From an uncultured Pelagibacteraceae bacterium (GTDB taxonomy: Bacteria > Pseudomonadota > Alphaproteobacteria > Pelagibacterales > Pelagibacteraceae), in assembly GCA_902559075.1 (NCBI GenBank), contig CACEGO010000001.1:43179-107178 (forward strand): a DNA stretch of 64,000 nt. Direction: 5' to 3'. How positions within the stretch are numbered: the stretch's first letter is position 1; each line of letters begins with the position of its first letter. Shown here one piece after another: positions 7,812 to 15,063 of the stretch. Made by a program: the position numbers and the translations under genes. The notes beneath the pieces are model-generated. The model made no database searches. It was not told the origin of the DNA and saw only the letters and a program-made list of their open reading frames with translations.

Positions 7812-8405
7812 ATGCCTAGAGAAAAAAGAGAAATTCAAAAAGAAGACATCATGCCTCTAGATGTTTATATAGGTAAGAGACGTGAACTTAGAAAAAATAT
7901 TGTTGATTATAAAAAAAATAGAAGAGTTGCTTTAGGTCCTTATGCTACTTTTTATTTTGAAAGTTATGAAACAATGTTAGCTCAAGTTCAAGAAATGCTA
8001 TACATTGAAAAAGGTGGTGATGAACAACTTCAGGATGAGCTTTCTGCATATAATCCTTTAATACCTAACGGAAAAGAGCTTACCGCAACTCTAATGTTTG
8101 AAATAGATAATCCTATTTCAAGAGGGGCGTTTCTTGGAAAAGTTGGTGGAATAGAAGAAACAGTATTTATGAAAATAAATGGTGAGAAAATTAAAGCGGT
8201 TCCAGAAGAAGATGTAGATAGAACTTCTACTGAAGGAAAAGCTTCTTCAGTTCAGTTTATTCATTTTAATTTTACAGATGATCAAATAGAAAAATTTCAA
8301 TCTAATAGTTCAGAAATTGAACTTGGTATTGATCATAAAGAGTATTCCCACACCACAAAATTATCTGAAGAAAATATATCTTCTTTATCTGCTGATTTTA
8401 GTTAA
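7812..8405 (+). CDS. DUF3501 family protein
   Basis: A 197-residue soluble protein beginning MPREKREIQKEDIMPLDVYI and continuing with RVALGPYATFYFESYETMLAQVQEML, which I recognise as DUF3501. Its biochemical role is unknown, but it regularly accompanies rubrerythrin and the GlpC-like Fe-S protein, as here (two bases after the Fe-S gene). The middle and C-terminal parts alternate beta strands (LTATLMFEIDNP, VQFIHFNFTDDQ). It converges on the SH3 gene with a 4-base overlap of the two stop ends and no terminator hairpin between. Confidence 0.85.
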   Translation: MPREKREIQKEDIMPLDVYIGKRRELRKNIVDYKKNRRVALGPYATFYFESYETMLAQVQEMLYIEKGGDEQLQDELSAYNPLIPNGKELTATLMFEIDNPISRGAFLGKVGGIEETVFMKINGEKIKAVPEEDVDRTSTEGKASSVQFIHFNFTDDQIEKFQSNSSEIELGIDHKEYSHTTKLSEENISSLSADFS

Positions 8406-8857
8406 TTTAGCCCCCAAATATTATCTGTCTTGATCCAACCTTTAAATTCAGCTGATGTAATTTGGCACCAATTTTGTTCACATTTTTCTATAATTAATAA
8501 TCTTCCTTTTTTAATTTGAGCTACTGGTTTAGCAAAAGAATTAGGTTTTTTAAATAAAACTTTATCCTTAGTAGCTATTACTGAATTACTTTTTTTTAAT
8601 TGTGAAATATGAATCCATCCACTGTTATTTTTAAAATCAATAATTCGTCTAAAATTTTCTTTTTTATCAATTTGCTTTAAAGGTAAATTTATTTTTTTAT
8701 AAACATACTTAATATCTGATTCAAAACTTGGTCCATAACGTACATTTACCTTATTTTTTTTAAGAGAAACAAATATTTCTTCTGCATTACTTGAGGTAAT
8801 AAAGAATATTAAGATGAAGAATATAAAAATATTATTTATTAAATTTTTTATTTTCAC
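8402..8857 (-). CDS. Exported SH3-domain protein (two bacterial SH3 repeats)
   Basis: A 151-residue protein with an N-terminal signal peptide (basic MKIKNLINN, hydrophobic core, cleavage around SSNA-EE near residue 25). The mature part holds two SH3b-like modules: VNVRYGPSFESDI with GWIHISQL, and a second with KPVAQIKKGRLLIIEKCEQNWCQI and GWIKTDNIWGL. It resembles the COG3807 family found in many alphaproteobacteria. SH3b domains often bind peptidoglycan, so a periplasmic cell-wall role is likely, but the substrate is unknown. Its start lies 26 bases inside the end of the ThiF-like gene, making it the last gene of the dut cluster. Confidence 0.85.
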   Translation of the reverse strand: MKIKNLINNIFIFFILIFFITSSNAEEIFVSLKKNKVNVRYGPSFESDIKYVYKKINLPLKQIDKKENFRRIIDFKNNSGWIHISQLKKSNSVIATKDKVLFKKPNSFAKPVAQIKKGRLLIIEKCEQNWCQITSAEFKGWIKTDNIWGLN

Positions 8858-9599
8858 TTTTTTTTGTTTTATTTAATTTAACTTTTCTAAAGCTTAAATT
8901 TAATAAATCTATAATAAGAATAAATCCATTTAAATTTTGGCCAACTTTTAATATTTGTTTTAAAACTTCATTAGCTAGCATTGTACCAATTGTTCCTGCT
9001 ACTGGCCCTAATATTCCTTCGTATTCACAGTTTAATATTTCATCAGTAATAACTTCCTCTTGATAGAAGTCTCTTAAAGAAGGAGTATTTTTATCTACAA
9101 AATTAAAAGTAAAAATATGACCGTCAAATTTGCTAATTGCTCCAGTCACAAGATATTTTTTATAAATTAAACTCAAATCATTTATTAAAAATTTACTTTC
9201 AAAATTGTCAGTACCATCAATTATGTAGTCGTAATTTTTTATTACTTTTTCAAATTTTGCTCTATCCATTTTAAAGTTATAAATATTTATTTTTGTTTTT
9301 GGATTAATTCTATTTAATTTTTTTTTAGCAATTATAACTTTTGAATGATTTAAATCTTTTTCATCATATAAACTTTGTCTATGAATATTTGATAGGCTAA
9401 TGATGTCATGATCAACAATTCCTAGTTTACCAATACCAGATCGAGTTAAAAAATCAGCTGCTGGACATCCTAGGCCACCCATTCCAATTATTAAAACCTT
9501 TGATTCTAGAATTTTTTTTTGTCCTAATGGACCTATGTTTTTTAAAATTATTTGCCTCGAAAATTTATCTATCTCTTTTTTGCTTAAATTTCTGCTCAT
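8832..9599 (-). CDS. ThiF/MoeB/HesA family adenylyltransferase
   Basis: An E1-like enzyme of 255 residues. It has the Rossmann ATP site GMGGLG (39-44), the arginine finger region SNIHRQ (70-75), the DGTDNF segment (128-133) and a candidate catalytic cysteine, C191, in NCEYEGILGPVAG. Family members adenylate the C-terminal glycine of a ubiquitin-like sulfur carrier (ThiS, MoaD). MoeB and ThiF usually carry two CxxC zinc pairs; none are present here, so the partner cannot be assigned. The gene follows dut with a 4-base overlap, as in other alphaproteobacteria. The substrate is unknown and there is no rhodanese domain. Confidence 0.88.
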   Translation of the reverse strand: MSRNLSKKEIDKFSRQIILKNIGPLGQKKILESKVLIIGMGGLGCPAADFLTRSGIGKLGIVDHDIISLSNIHRQSLYDEKDLNHSKVIIAKKKLNRINPKTKINIYNFKMDRAKFEKVIKNYDYIIDGTDNFESKFLINDLSLIYKKYLVTGAISKFDGHIFTFNFVDKNTPSLRDFYQEEVITDEILNCEYEGILGPVAGTIGTMLANEVLKQILKVGQNLNGFILIIDLLNLSFRKVKLNKTKKSENKKFNK

Positions 9600-10033
9600 T
9601 TTCCAGTCGAGCCAAAACCACCCTCTCCCCTTACAGTTTCTGGAAGATTATCTGTTTCTTCAAATTCCATTTTAATTACAGGAGTTAAAATCATTTGTGC
9701 TATTCTATCTTTATTGTTTATTAAAAAATCATTTTTTCCATGATTAAAAAGAATTACTTTTATCTCTCCCCGGTAATCACTATCAATAGTTCCAGGTGTA
9801 TTTAAAACACTTATACTGTTCTTTGCAGCTAAGCCAGATCTTGGTCTTATTTGGATCTCAAAATCACTTGAAAATGCAACTGCAAGACCTGTTGGTACTA
9901 AACAAGAAGAGTTTGGTTTGAGAGTAATAGGTTCCTTAAGTAAAGCCATTAAATCCATCCCTGATGCACCTTCTGTTTTGTAAGCAGGTAATTCAACTGT
10001 AGGATCTAACTTTTTGATAAGAACTTTTGCCAT
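9596..10033 (-). CDS. dut: dUTP diphosphatase
   Basis: The 145-residue trimeric dUTPase hydrolyses dUTP to dUMP, keeping uracil out of DNA and supplying dTMP synthesis. All five motifs can be seen, including ASGMDLMA (23-30), PRSGLAAKN, the catalytic GTIDSDYRGEI (about 81-91) and the C-terminal arm RGEGGFGSTGK (135-145). Length is normal. It shares one base with the coaBC stop (TAATG) upstream and overlaps the ThiF-like gene downstream, in the common alphaproteobacterial order coaBC-dut-thiF-like. Confidence 0.98.
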   Translation of the reverse strand: MAKVLIKKLDPTVELPAYKTEGASGMDLMALLKEPITLKPNSSCLVPTGLAVAFSSDFEIQIRPRSGLAAKNSISVLNTPGTIDSDYRGEIKVILFNHGKNDFLINNKDRIAQMILTPVIKMEFEETDNLPETVRGEGGFGSTGK

Positions 10034-11238
10034 TAATTTAATTGATCAATTATTCTATCAACTATTTCATCAGAAATTTCAGATTTTTTTCTGTAAGAAA
10101 GTTTTTCTCTTTTAATGTCCTTATCTTTGTAGTGAATTATTACTTCATTATAATCAGAGTCAAATCCTATATCTTTTTTTGATACGTCATTAGAAATTAT
10201 CCAATCACAATTTTTCTTGTTTAATTTATCTTCTGCATTTTTATTAATCTGATTAGTTTCTGCTGCAAATCCTATAACAAGTTCAGGCCTCATTGAATTA
10301 TGATTAGAAACATAATTAAGTATATCTACATTTTTTTCTAAATTTAAAGTTAAATTTTCTTGTTTCTTCATTTTGTCTTCATAACTTTTTTTCATTTTAA
10401 AATCTGCTACGGCAGCAGAAAAAATTGCAACATTAACAGGCAAATATTCTTGAGTTGCAATTAACATCTCATCTGCTGTTTCAACTTTTATAAGATTAAT
10501 ATCTTCATTAATTTCTAGATTGGTTGGACCAGATATTAATGTTGTATCAAAACCTTTTCTATTTAATGATTTAGCCAATTCATAACCTTGTTTACCACTT
10601 GATTTATTTGTAATAAAACGAACTGGATCTATATACTCATTAGTCGGACCTGCTGTTACTAGAGCCTTATATTTTTTATTACTTTTTTGAGTTAAGAAAT
10701 ATTCATCTATTTTTTCAGCAATTATTAATGGCTCTGACATTTTACCTTCTCCATATTCACCGCATGCCATATCTCCAATTTCTGGACCAATCACCCTATA
10801 TCCAAACTCTTTTAATTTATTTATATTTGTTTTAGTAATTGGATGTTCCCACATTCTTACATTCATTGCTGGTGCTAAAATAATGTCTTTATCTGAAGCT
10901 AAAACAACAGTAGATGCTAAATCATCAGTTGTCCCTTGGGCTAATTTTGAAATTGTATTTGCTGTTGCCGGCGCAATGACAATTACATCTGCCCATCTTG
11001 AAAGAGAAATATGATCCATTTCTGTTTCATTTTCTACACTGAATAAATCGCTATAAACTTTGCCTTGAGAAAGTGATGTTACTGAAAGTGGAGTTACAAA
11101 CTTTTTTGCACTTGCAGTAAGGATTGTTTTTATATCTGCACCATTCTTTTTAAAAAGCCTAATTGTTTCAAGACTTTTATAGGCAGATATTCCTCCACAG
11201 ACAATGAATAGAATTTTTTTATTTAACAAATTTTTCAT
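10033..11238 (-). CDS. coaBC: Bifunctional phosphopantothenoylcysteine decarboxylase / phosphopantothenate-cysteine ligase
   Basis: CoaBC catalyses two middle steps of coenzyme A synthesis. The N-terminal flavin-dependent decarboxylase (about 1-185) shows the glycine-rich CGGISAYK, PATANTISKLAQGTTDDLAS, the PAMNVRMWEHP segment and the substrate-binding flap cysteine in MACGEYGEGKM. The C-terminal CTP-dependent ligase (about 190-401) has VTAGPTNEYIDPVRFITNKSSGKQGYE and NDVSKKDIGF. 401 residues is typical. It lies between ubiB (8 bases) and dut (overlap) in one minus-strand operon. Confidence 0.98.
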   Translation of the reverse strand: MKNLLNKKILFIVCGGISAYKSLETIRLFKKNGADIKTILTASAKKFVTPLSVTSLSQGKVYSDLFSVENETEMDHISLSRWADVIVIAPATANTISKLAQGTTDDLASTVVLASDKDIILAPAMNVRMWEHPITKTNINKLKEFGYRVIGPEIGDMACGEYGEGKMSEPLIIAEKIDEYFLTQKSNKKYKALVTAGPTNEYIDPVRFITNKSSGKQGYELAKSLNRKGFDTTLISGPTNLEINEDINLIKVETADEMLIATQEYLPVNVAIFSAAVADFKMKKSYEDKMKKQENLTLNLEKNVDILNYVSNHNSMRPELVIGFAAETNQINKNAEDKLNKKNCDWIISNDVSKKDIGFDSDYNEVIIHYKDKDIKREKLSYRKKSEISDEIVDRIIDQLN

Positions 11239-11246
11239 CAGCGGAA

Positions 11247-12815
11247 TTAAAATACTATAAGGCCAAAAATTACAAGAAGTAATAAACCAATAATAGATTG
11301 ATTTCTAAATGCTATCATTTCTGACTTCTTATCATTTAGTGCAGTATAGGAATTTGAATTTTGTGGAATTTGACCGCTAGCCAAAAATGTTAAAGCTTGA
11401 TTGGCTTTATCCATAATCTCAGGAAATTCTGGCAAACGCTTAATAACTTCGGATGTATTTTTTAAAGTTTCATTGAGATTGTTAATCGGATCTTTTGTTT
11501 CTTTAAGCCAATTTTCAAGTACTGGCTTCGAAGTTGTCCAAATATTAGTGTTTGGGTTTAATTTTCTTGCTACACCTTCAACAACAACCATTGTTTTTTG
11601 TAACATTAATAATTGAGGTTGAGTTTGCATATTAAATTTTTCAGTTACATCAAATAGTTGTTTGAGTAATTTTCCTCCTGAAATATCTTTTACTTCTTGA
11701 CCGAATATAGGTTCACCAATTGATCTTAAGGCTTGAGCTAAATCATCGATTGGCACTTCTTTAGGAACTAATCCAGCCACCAAGTGAACTTCAGCTACTT
11801 TGCGATAATCCCTTTGAATAAAGCCAAATAAAATCTCTGCTAAAAACCTTTTACTAAGTTTATCTAACCTACCCATAATCCCAAAATCTATAGGTACAAT
11901 TTGGCCACTATTATTAACAAAAATATTTCCTTGATGCATATCTGCATGAAAAAAACCATCTCTTACAGCATGTCTCAAAAAATGTTGGATAATGTCTTCT
12001 GCTATTTTATTAGTATCTAAATTTCTTTTCTTTAACTCCTCAGCTTCTCTGATTGAAATTCCATCTATCCAATCTAAGGTCATTACATTTTCACTGGTAA
12101 AATTCCAATAAATCTCTGGCACTTTAAATCCAGCATCATTTTTTGTATTTTCTGCATATTCATTTGCTGCAGCTGCTTCGAATCTTAAATCCATTTCAAG
12201 ATTAGTTATCTCTTTTAGTAAAAAAACAACCTCAACAAGTTTTAATCTTTTTGTTTTTTTTACAAATGATTCAATAATAAATGCAAATAACATCATCGCA
12301 TCTATTTCTTCATTAAATATTTTTTTTATGTTTGGTCTTAAAATTTTAATTGCTACATCTTTGATTGTTCCATTATCATTAATTTTTGCTTTATGGACTT
12401 GTGCAATTGATGCAGCTGCAACTGGTTCACTTAAATCTATTATTGAATTATATGCATCAATTCCCAGATCTTCTTTTATAATTTCTTTTGCTTCGTGAAT
12501 TGAAAAAGGCGGTAATCGATCTTGAAGTTTTTCTAGCTTTAAAGATAATTCTTCCCCAATTATATCAGGTCTAGTAGCAAGAAATTGTCCAAGCTTTATA
12601 AAAGTTGTACCCATAGACTCTAATGACCTAGATAGTCTCTCACCATCATCTTCAATGAAATTACTTTGTTCTTTTTTTTCAAACGAAATAGATAAAATTT
12701 GGAACAATACTGTTATAGCCAAAGGAGGTTTTTTAAATTTTGATGCAATTTTTAAAATATCAGATTTTGCAATTTTTCTTCCTAATTTAAATAAAGTAAT
12801 AAATTTTTTAATCAT
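11247..12815 (-). CDS. ubiB: UbiB/ABC1-family atypical kinase for ubiquinone biosynthesis
   Basis: UbiB is a membrane-anchored kinase-like ATPase required for ubiquinone synthesis. Hallmarks are the KxGQ motif (FIKLGQFLATRPDII), the alanine-rich loop (VAAASIAQVHKAKI), HADMHQGN as the catalytic loop and PIDFGIMGRL as the DFG segment. The last residues (IIGLLLLVIFGLIVF) form a C-terminal membrane anchor. The frame can be opened four codons earlier at a TTG (12827), but the ATG at 12815 shares a base with the ubiE stop (TAATG) like its neighbours, so I choose it (522 residues). It pairs with ubiE. Confidence 0.95.
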   Translation of the reverse strand: MIKKFITLFKLGRKIAKSDILKIASKFKKPPLAITVLFQILSISFEKKEQSNFIEDDGERLSRSLESMGTTFIKLGQFLATRPDIIGEELSLKLEKLQDRLPPFSIHEAKEIIKEDLGIDAYNSIIDLSEPVAAASIAQVHKAKINDNGTIKDVAIKILRPNIKKIFNEEIDAMMLFAFIIESFVKKTKRLKLVEVVFLLKEITNLEMDLRFEAAAANEYAENTKNDAGFKVPEIYWNFTSENVMTLDWIDGISIREAEELKKRNLDTNKIAEDIIQHFLRHAVRDGFFHADMHQGNIFVNNSGQIVPIDFGIMGRLDKLSKRFLAEILFGFIQRDYRKVAEVHLVAGLVPKEVPIDDLAQALRSIGEPIFGQEVKDISGGKLLKQLFDVTEKFNMQTQPQLLMLQKTMVVVEGVARKLNPNTNIWTTSKPVLENWLKETKDPINNLNETLKNTSEVIKRLPEFPEIMDKANQALTFLASGQIPQNSNSYTALNDKKSEMIAFRNQSIIGLLLLVIFGLIVF

Positions 12816-13519
12816 TAAATTTTCCAACCACTATGAATTGAAACAATACCGCCAGAAAGATTTCTATAAGAACATTTATGAAAATTATTTTTCTCCATTA
12901 ATTCTATTAATTCGTCTTGATTAATAAATTGTTCAATACTTTTGATTAAATATTCGTAAGGTTCTTTTTCTCCAACTACAAACTGACCAATTATAGGAAT
13001 AAGTTTTGAATAATTTTTATATATAAAATCAAGATTTGAATTTTGAATCTTAGAAAATTCCAGACATAGATAGCGTCCACCTGGCTTTAAAACTCTATAG
13101 GCTTCTGAAAGTGACTTATTTAAATTTTTTGTATTTCTCAGCCCAAAGCTTATAGTGTAATAATCAAATGAATTGTCTGCTATTGGTAATTTTTCTGCTG
13201 GCGAAATAACCCATTTTATATTTTTATAATTAGATAATTTTTGTTTTCCCTGACTAATCATTCCTTTATTAGGGTCTACACAAGTAATTTCGGCTTCCTT
13301 ATTCGTATTATTTAAAAATAATTTTCCAATATCTCCTGTCCCACACGCAACATCTATTAATTTTCTACCAACTCTAGGACTCATCATGTTAATTAAACTT
13401 TTTTTCCAGTATCTATGTATACCCATAGACATAAAGTCATTCATCAAGTCATATTTGTTGTAGACTTGATTAAATATATTTTCTACAAGTCCCTTTTTAT
13501 TTTGAAGATTTTGTTCCAT
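12815..13519 (-). CDS. ubiE: Ubiquinone/menaquinone C-methyltransferase
   Basis: A class I SAM-dependent methyltransferase of 234 residues, carrying out the C-methylation of the quinone ring. Visible features: the family N-terminus VYNKYDLMNDFMSMGIHRYWKK, SAM motif I in LIDVACGTGDIG (54-65), the acidic motif II in ITCVDPNKGM, YYTISFGLRNTKN and KPGGRYLCLEFSK. Ubiquinone is the expected product in an alphaproteobacterium. It is the first gene of the minus-strand ubiE-ubiB-coaBC-dut operon and diverges from mutM across only 29 bases, which must hold both promoters. Confidence 0.97.
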   Translation of the reverse strand: MEQNLQNKKGLVENIFNQVYNKYDLMNDFMSMGIHRYWKKSLINMMSPRVGRKLIDVACGTGDIGKLFLNNTNKEAEITCVDPNKGMISQGKQKLSNYKNIKWVISPAEKLPIADNSFDYYTISFGLRNTKNLNKSLSEAYRVLKPGGRYLCLEFSKIQNSNLDFIYKNYSKLIPIIGQFVVGEKEPYEYLIKSIEQFINQDELIELMEKNNFHKCSYRNLSGGIVSIHSGWKI

Positions 13520-13548
13520 AAAAAAATATATATTGAATATAGTATCAA

Positions 13549-14412
13549 ATGCCAGAATTACCAGAAGTAGAAATTGTTAGACAATCCCTTCATAAAAAGA
13601 TCAAAAAAAAAAGCATAAAAAAAGTAATAATTAGAAATAGGAATTTAAGGTTTAAAATACCAGATGATTTCGAAAGTTTTCTAAAAGATAAAAAAATAAT
13701 TAAAGTTAGTAGATTTTCTAAATATTTAATTATCCATTTTCAAAATGAAGATTATTGTTTAATTCATTTAGGAATGTCTGGAACAATCCATATTCTTGAT
13801 AAAAAAAAGCCTCTAAAATTTACAAACACTAGTTTTTATCATTCACCATTTTTACCTAAAAAACACAATCATGCAGAGTTTATATTTGATAACTTGAAAA
13901 TAATTTATAATGACCCAAGACGTTTTGGATTTTTTGAAATAATTAAGAATCATCAAGATTTAGAAAAAAGATTTAAAAAAATGGGACCAGAACCTTTTAA
14001 TGATAAATTTGACTTAAATTATGTATTTAATTATTTTAAGAAAAAAAATAAGAATATAAAAAGTTTTTTACTTGATCAGAGATTTGTTTCTGGAATAGGA
14101 AATATTTATGCAAGTGAAATACTTTTCGCTAGTAAAATAAATCCTTTTAAAAAAGTGAAGCGACTTAGTAAAAATGAATGTTTAAATATTATTTCAAATT
14201 CAAAGAAAATACTTAAACAGGCAATTAAGAAGGGAGGGTCAAGTATTAGAGATTTTAAAGATATTTCAGGTAACAAAGGTACTTTTCAAAAAGAGTTTAG
14301 AGTTTATCAGCAAGACGGAGCTAATTGTAAGCGCACAAACTGTGAGGGTATTATAAAAAAAAAAATAACATCAAATAGGTCAACTTTTTTTTGTGTTTCA
14401 TGTCAAAAATAG
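13549..14412 (+). CDS. mutM: Formamidopyrimidine-DNA glycosylase
   Basis: MutM removes 8-oxoguanine and formamidopyrimidines and cuts the abasic site. The 287-residue protein begins PELPEVE with the catalytic N-terminal proline and glutamate. It has LIHLGMSGTI, the helix-two-turn-helix region FLLDQRFVSGIGNIYASEILF, and a C-terminal zinc finger whose four cysteines appear as CKRTNC and CVSC. An internal A10 run is read in frame, so long A tracts in this genome do not by themselves imply a broken gene. It overlaps no gene once the rpsT start is corrected to 14463. Confidence 0.97.
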   Translation: MPELPEVEIVRQSLHKKIKKKSIKKVIIRNRNLRFKIPDDFESFLKDKKIIKVSRFSKYLIIHFQNEDYCLIHLGMSGTIHILDKKKPLKFTNTSFYHSPFLPKKHNHAEFIFDNLKIIYNDPRRFGFFEIIKNHQDLEKRFKKMGPEPFNDKFDLNYVFNYFKKKNKNIKSFLLDQRFVSGIGNIYASEILFASKINPFKKVKRLSKNECLNIISNSKKILKQAIKKGGSSIRDFKDISGNKGTFQKEFRVYQQDGANCKRTNCEGIIKKKITSNRSTFFCVSCQK

Positions 14413-14462
14413 TTAAATATTTAGTTGACCACCATAAATTCTCAAGTTATACCCCTGCGCAG

Positions 14463-14723
14463 ATGGCAAACACAAAATCAGCAATTAAGAGAATTAGAAG
14501 AATCTCTAAACAAACAACAGTAAATAAAGCTAGAAAGAGCAAGTTTAGAAATGCTCTTAAGAAGATGAATCTTTTAATTGATAGTAAAAAGAAAGATGAG
14601 GCTTTAAAATTTTTACCAAAGTTAAACTCTGAGTTGATGAAGGTTGCAAAAACCGGGATTATTAAAAAACAAAATGCTTCTAGAAATGTTTCTAGAATAA
14701 CAAAAAAAATTGCTGCAATTTAA
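14463..14723 (+). CDS. rpsT: 30S ribosomal protein S20
   Basis: The 86-residue helical S20 binds 16S rRNA early in 30S assembly. MANTKSAIKRIRRISKQ at the N-terminus and the repeated basic helices (NKARKSKFRNALKKMN, NASRNVSRITKKI) are diagnostic. The frame is open from 14391, but the ATG at 14463 gives the canonical MANxKSA start; the 24 extra residues upstream are mutM-end and leader sequence. rpsT lies just before dnaA in many alphaproteobacteria. No good Shine-Dalgarno sequence precedes it; CTGCGCAG sits where one would be expected. Confidence 0.97.
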   Translation: MANTKSAIKRIRRISKQTTVNKARKSKFRNALKKMNLLIDSKKKDEALKFLPKLNSELMKVAKTGIIKKQNASRNVSRITKKIAAI

Positions 14724-15063
14724 ACACTAGTCTAAATTTTTAACAACTTCTGATATCTACATCATATATTTAAATTTTGTCTCAAATTACTATATTTAGA
14801 TTTAGTAAATATTTGAATTATGGTCATTCAATCTATGTTTGATTCAATTTTAATTCAACCAATTTATTGATTCAATCTATGTTTGATTTAATTTATTGAT
14901 TCAATCTATATTTGATTCAATTTATAATTTTAAATTTATTTTTTAATTTTAAATTATTTTGAAAATATAAATCACAATCATAGATTTTATTTTTTTTTAA
15001 TTTTCTTTATTAAGTTGTTGCAAATTTTTTTAAATAGTTCTAACTGGGAATTCCCCTTGTTTT
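14724..15063. other. 340-base gene-free region before dnaA (candidate origin/regulatory region)
   Basis: The longest gene-free stretch in the window lies between rpsT and dnaA. It is extremely A+T-rich, holds three 25-base repeats (14826-14923), T-rich tracts around 14930-15035, and a ten-base GC-rich palindrome, GGGAATTCCC, 8 bases before the dnaA ATG. I find no good DnaA box (TTATCCACA-like), so an origin assignment is only a possibility; dnaA promoter control is the alternative. No credible open frame is seen. Confidence 0.5.
14826..14923 (+). repeat. Three 25-base direct repeats upstream of dnaA
   Basis: Copies start at 14826, 14870 and 14899. Each begins ATTCAATCTATGTTTGAT (ATA in place of ATG in copy three) and ends CAATTT or TAATTT. 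Copies two and three differ from copy one by one base each. The spacing is 44 then 29 bases. Each copy, with its preceding TTG where present, contains TTGATTCAA, an odd-centred inverted repeat that could be a protein half-site pair. Such a cluster is unlike its surroundings and suggests a bound protein. Confidence 0.75.

Noticed and set aside
12816..12827. Upstream TTG start for ubiB
   Set aside because: The ATG at 12815 has the TAATG overlap seen at neighbouring genes; the TTG has no supporting ribosome-binding site.
14391..14462. Longer rpsT start at 14391
   Set aside because: The extension overlaps mutM and adds residues absent from S20; the ATG at 14463 gives the canonical MANTKSA start.
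15001..15063. Search for DnaA boxes and an origin beside dnaA
   Set aside because: No TTATCCACA-like 9-mer was found in the repeat region; origin status is left as a possibility only.
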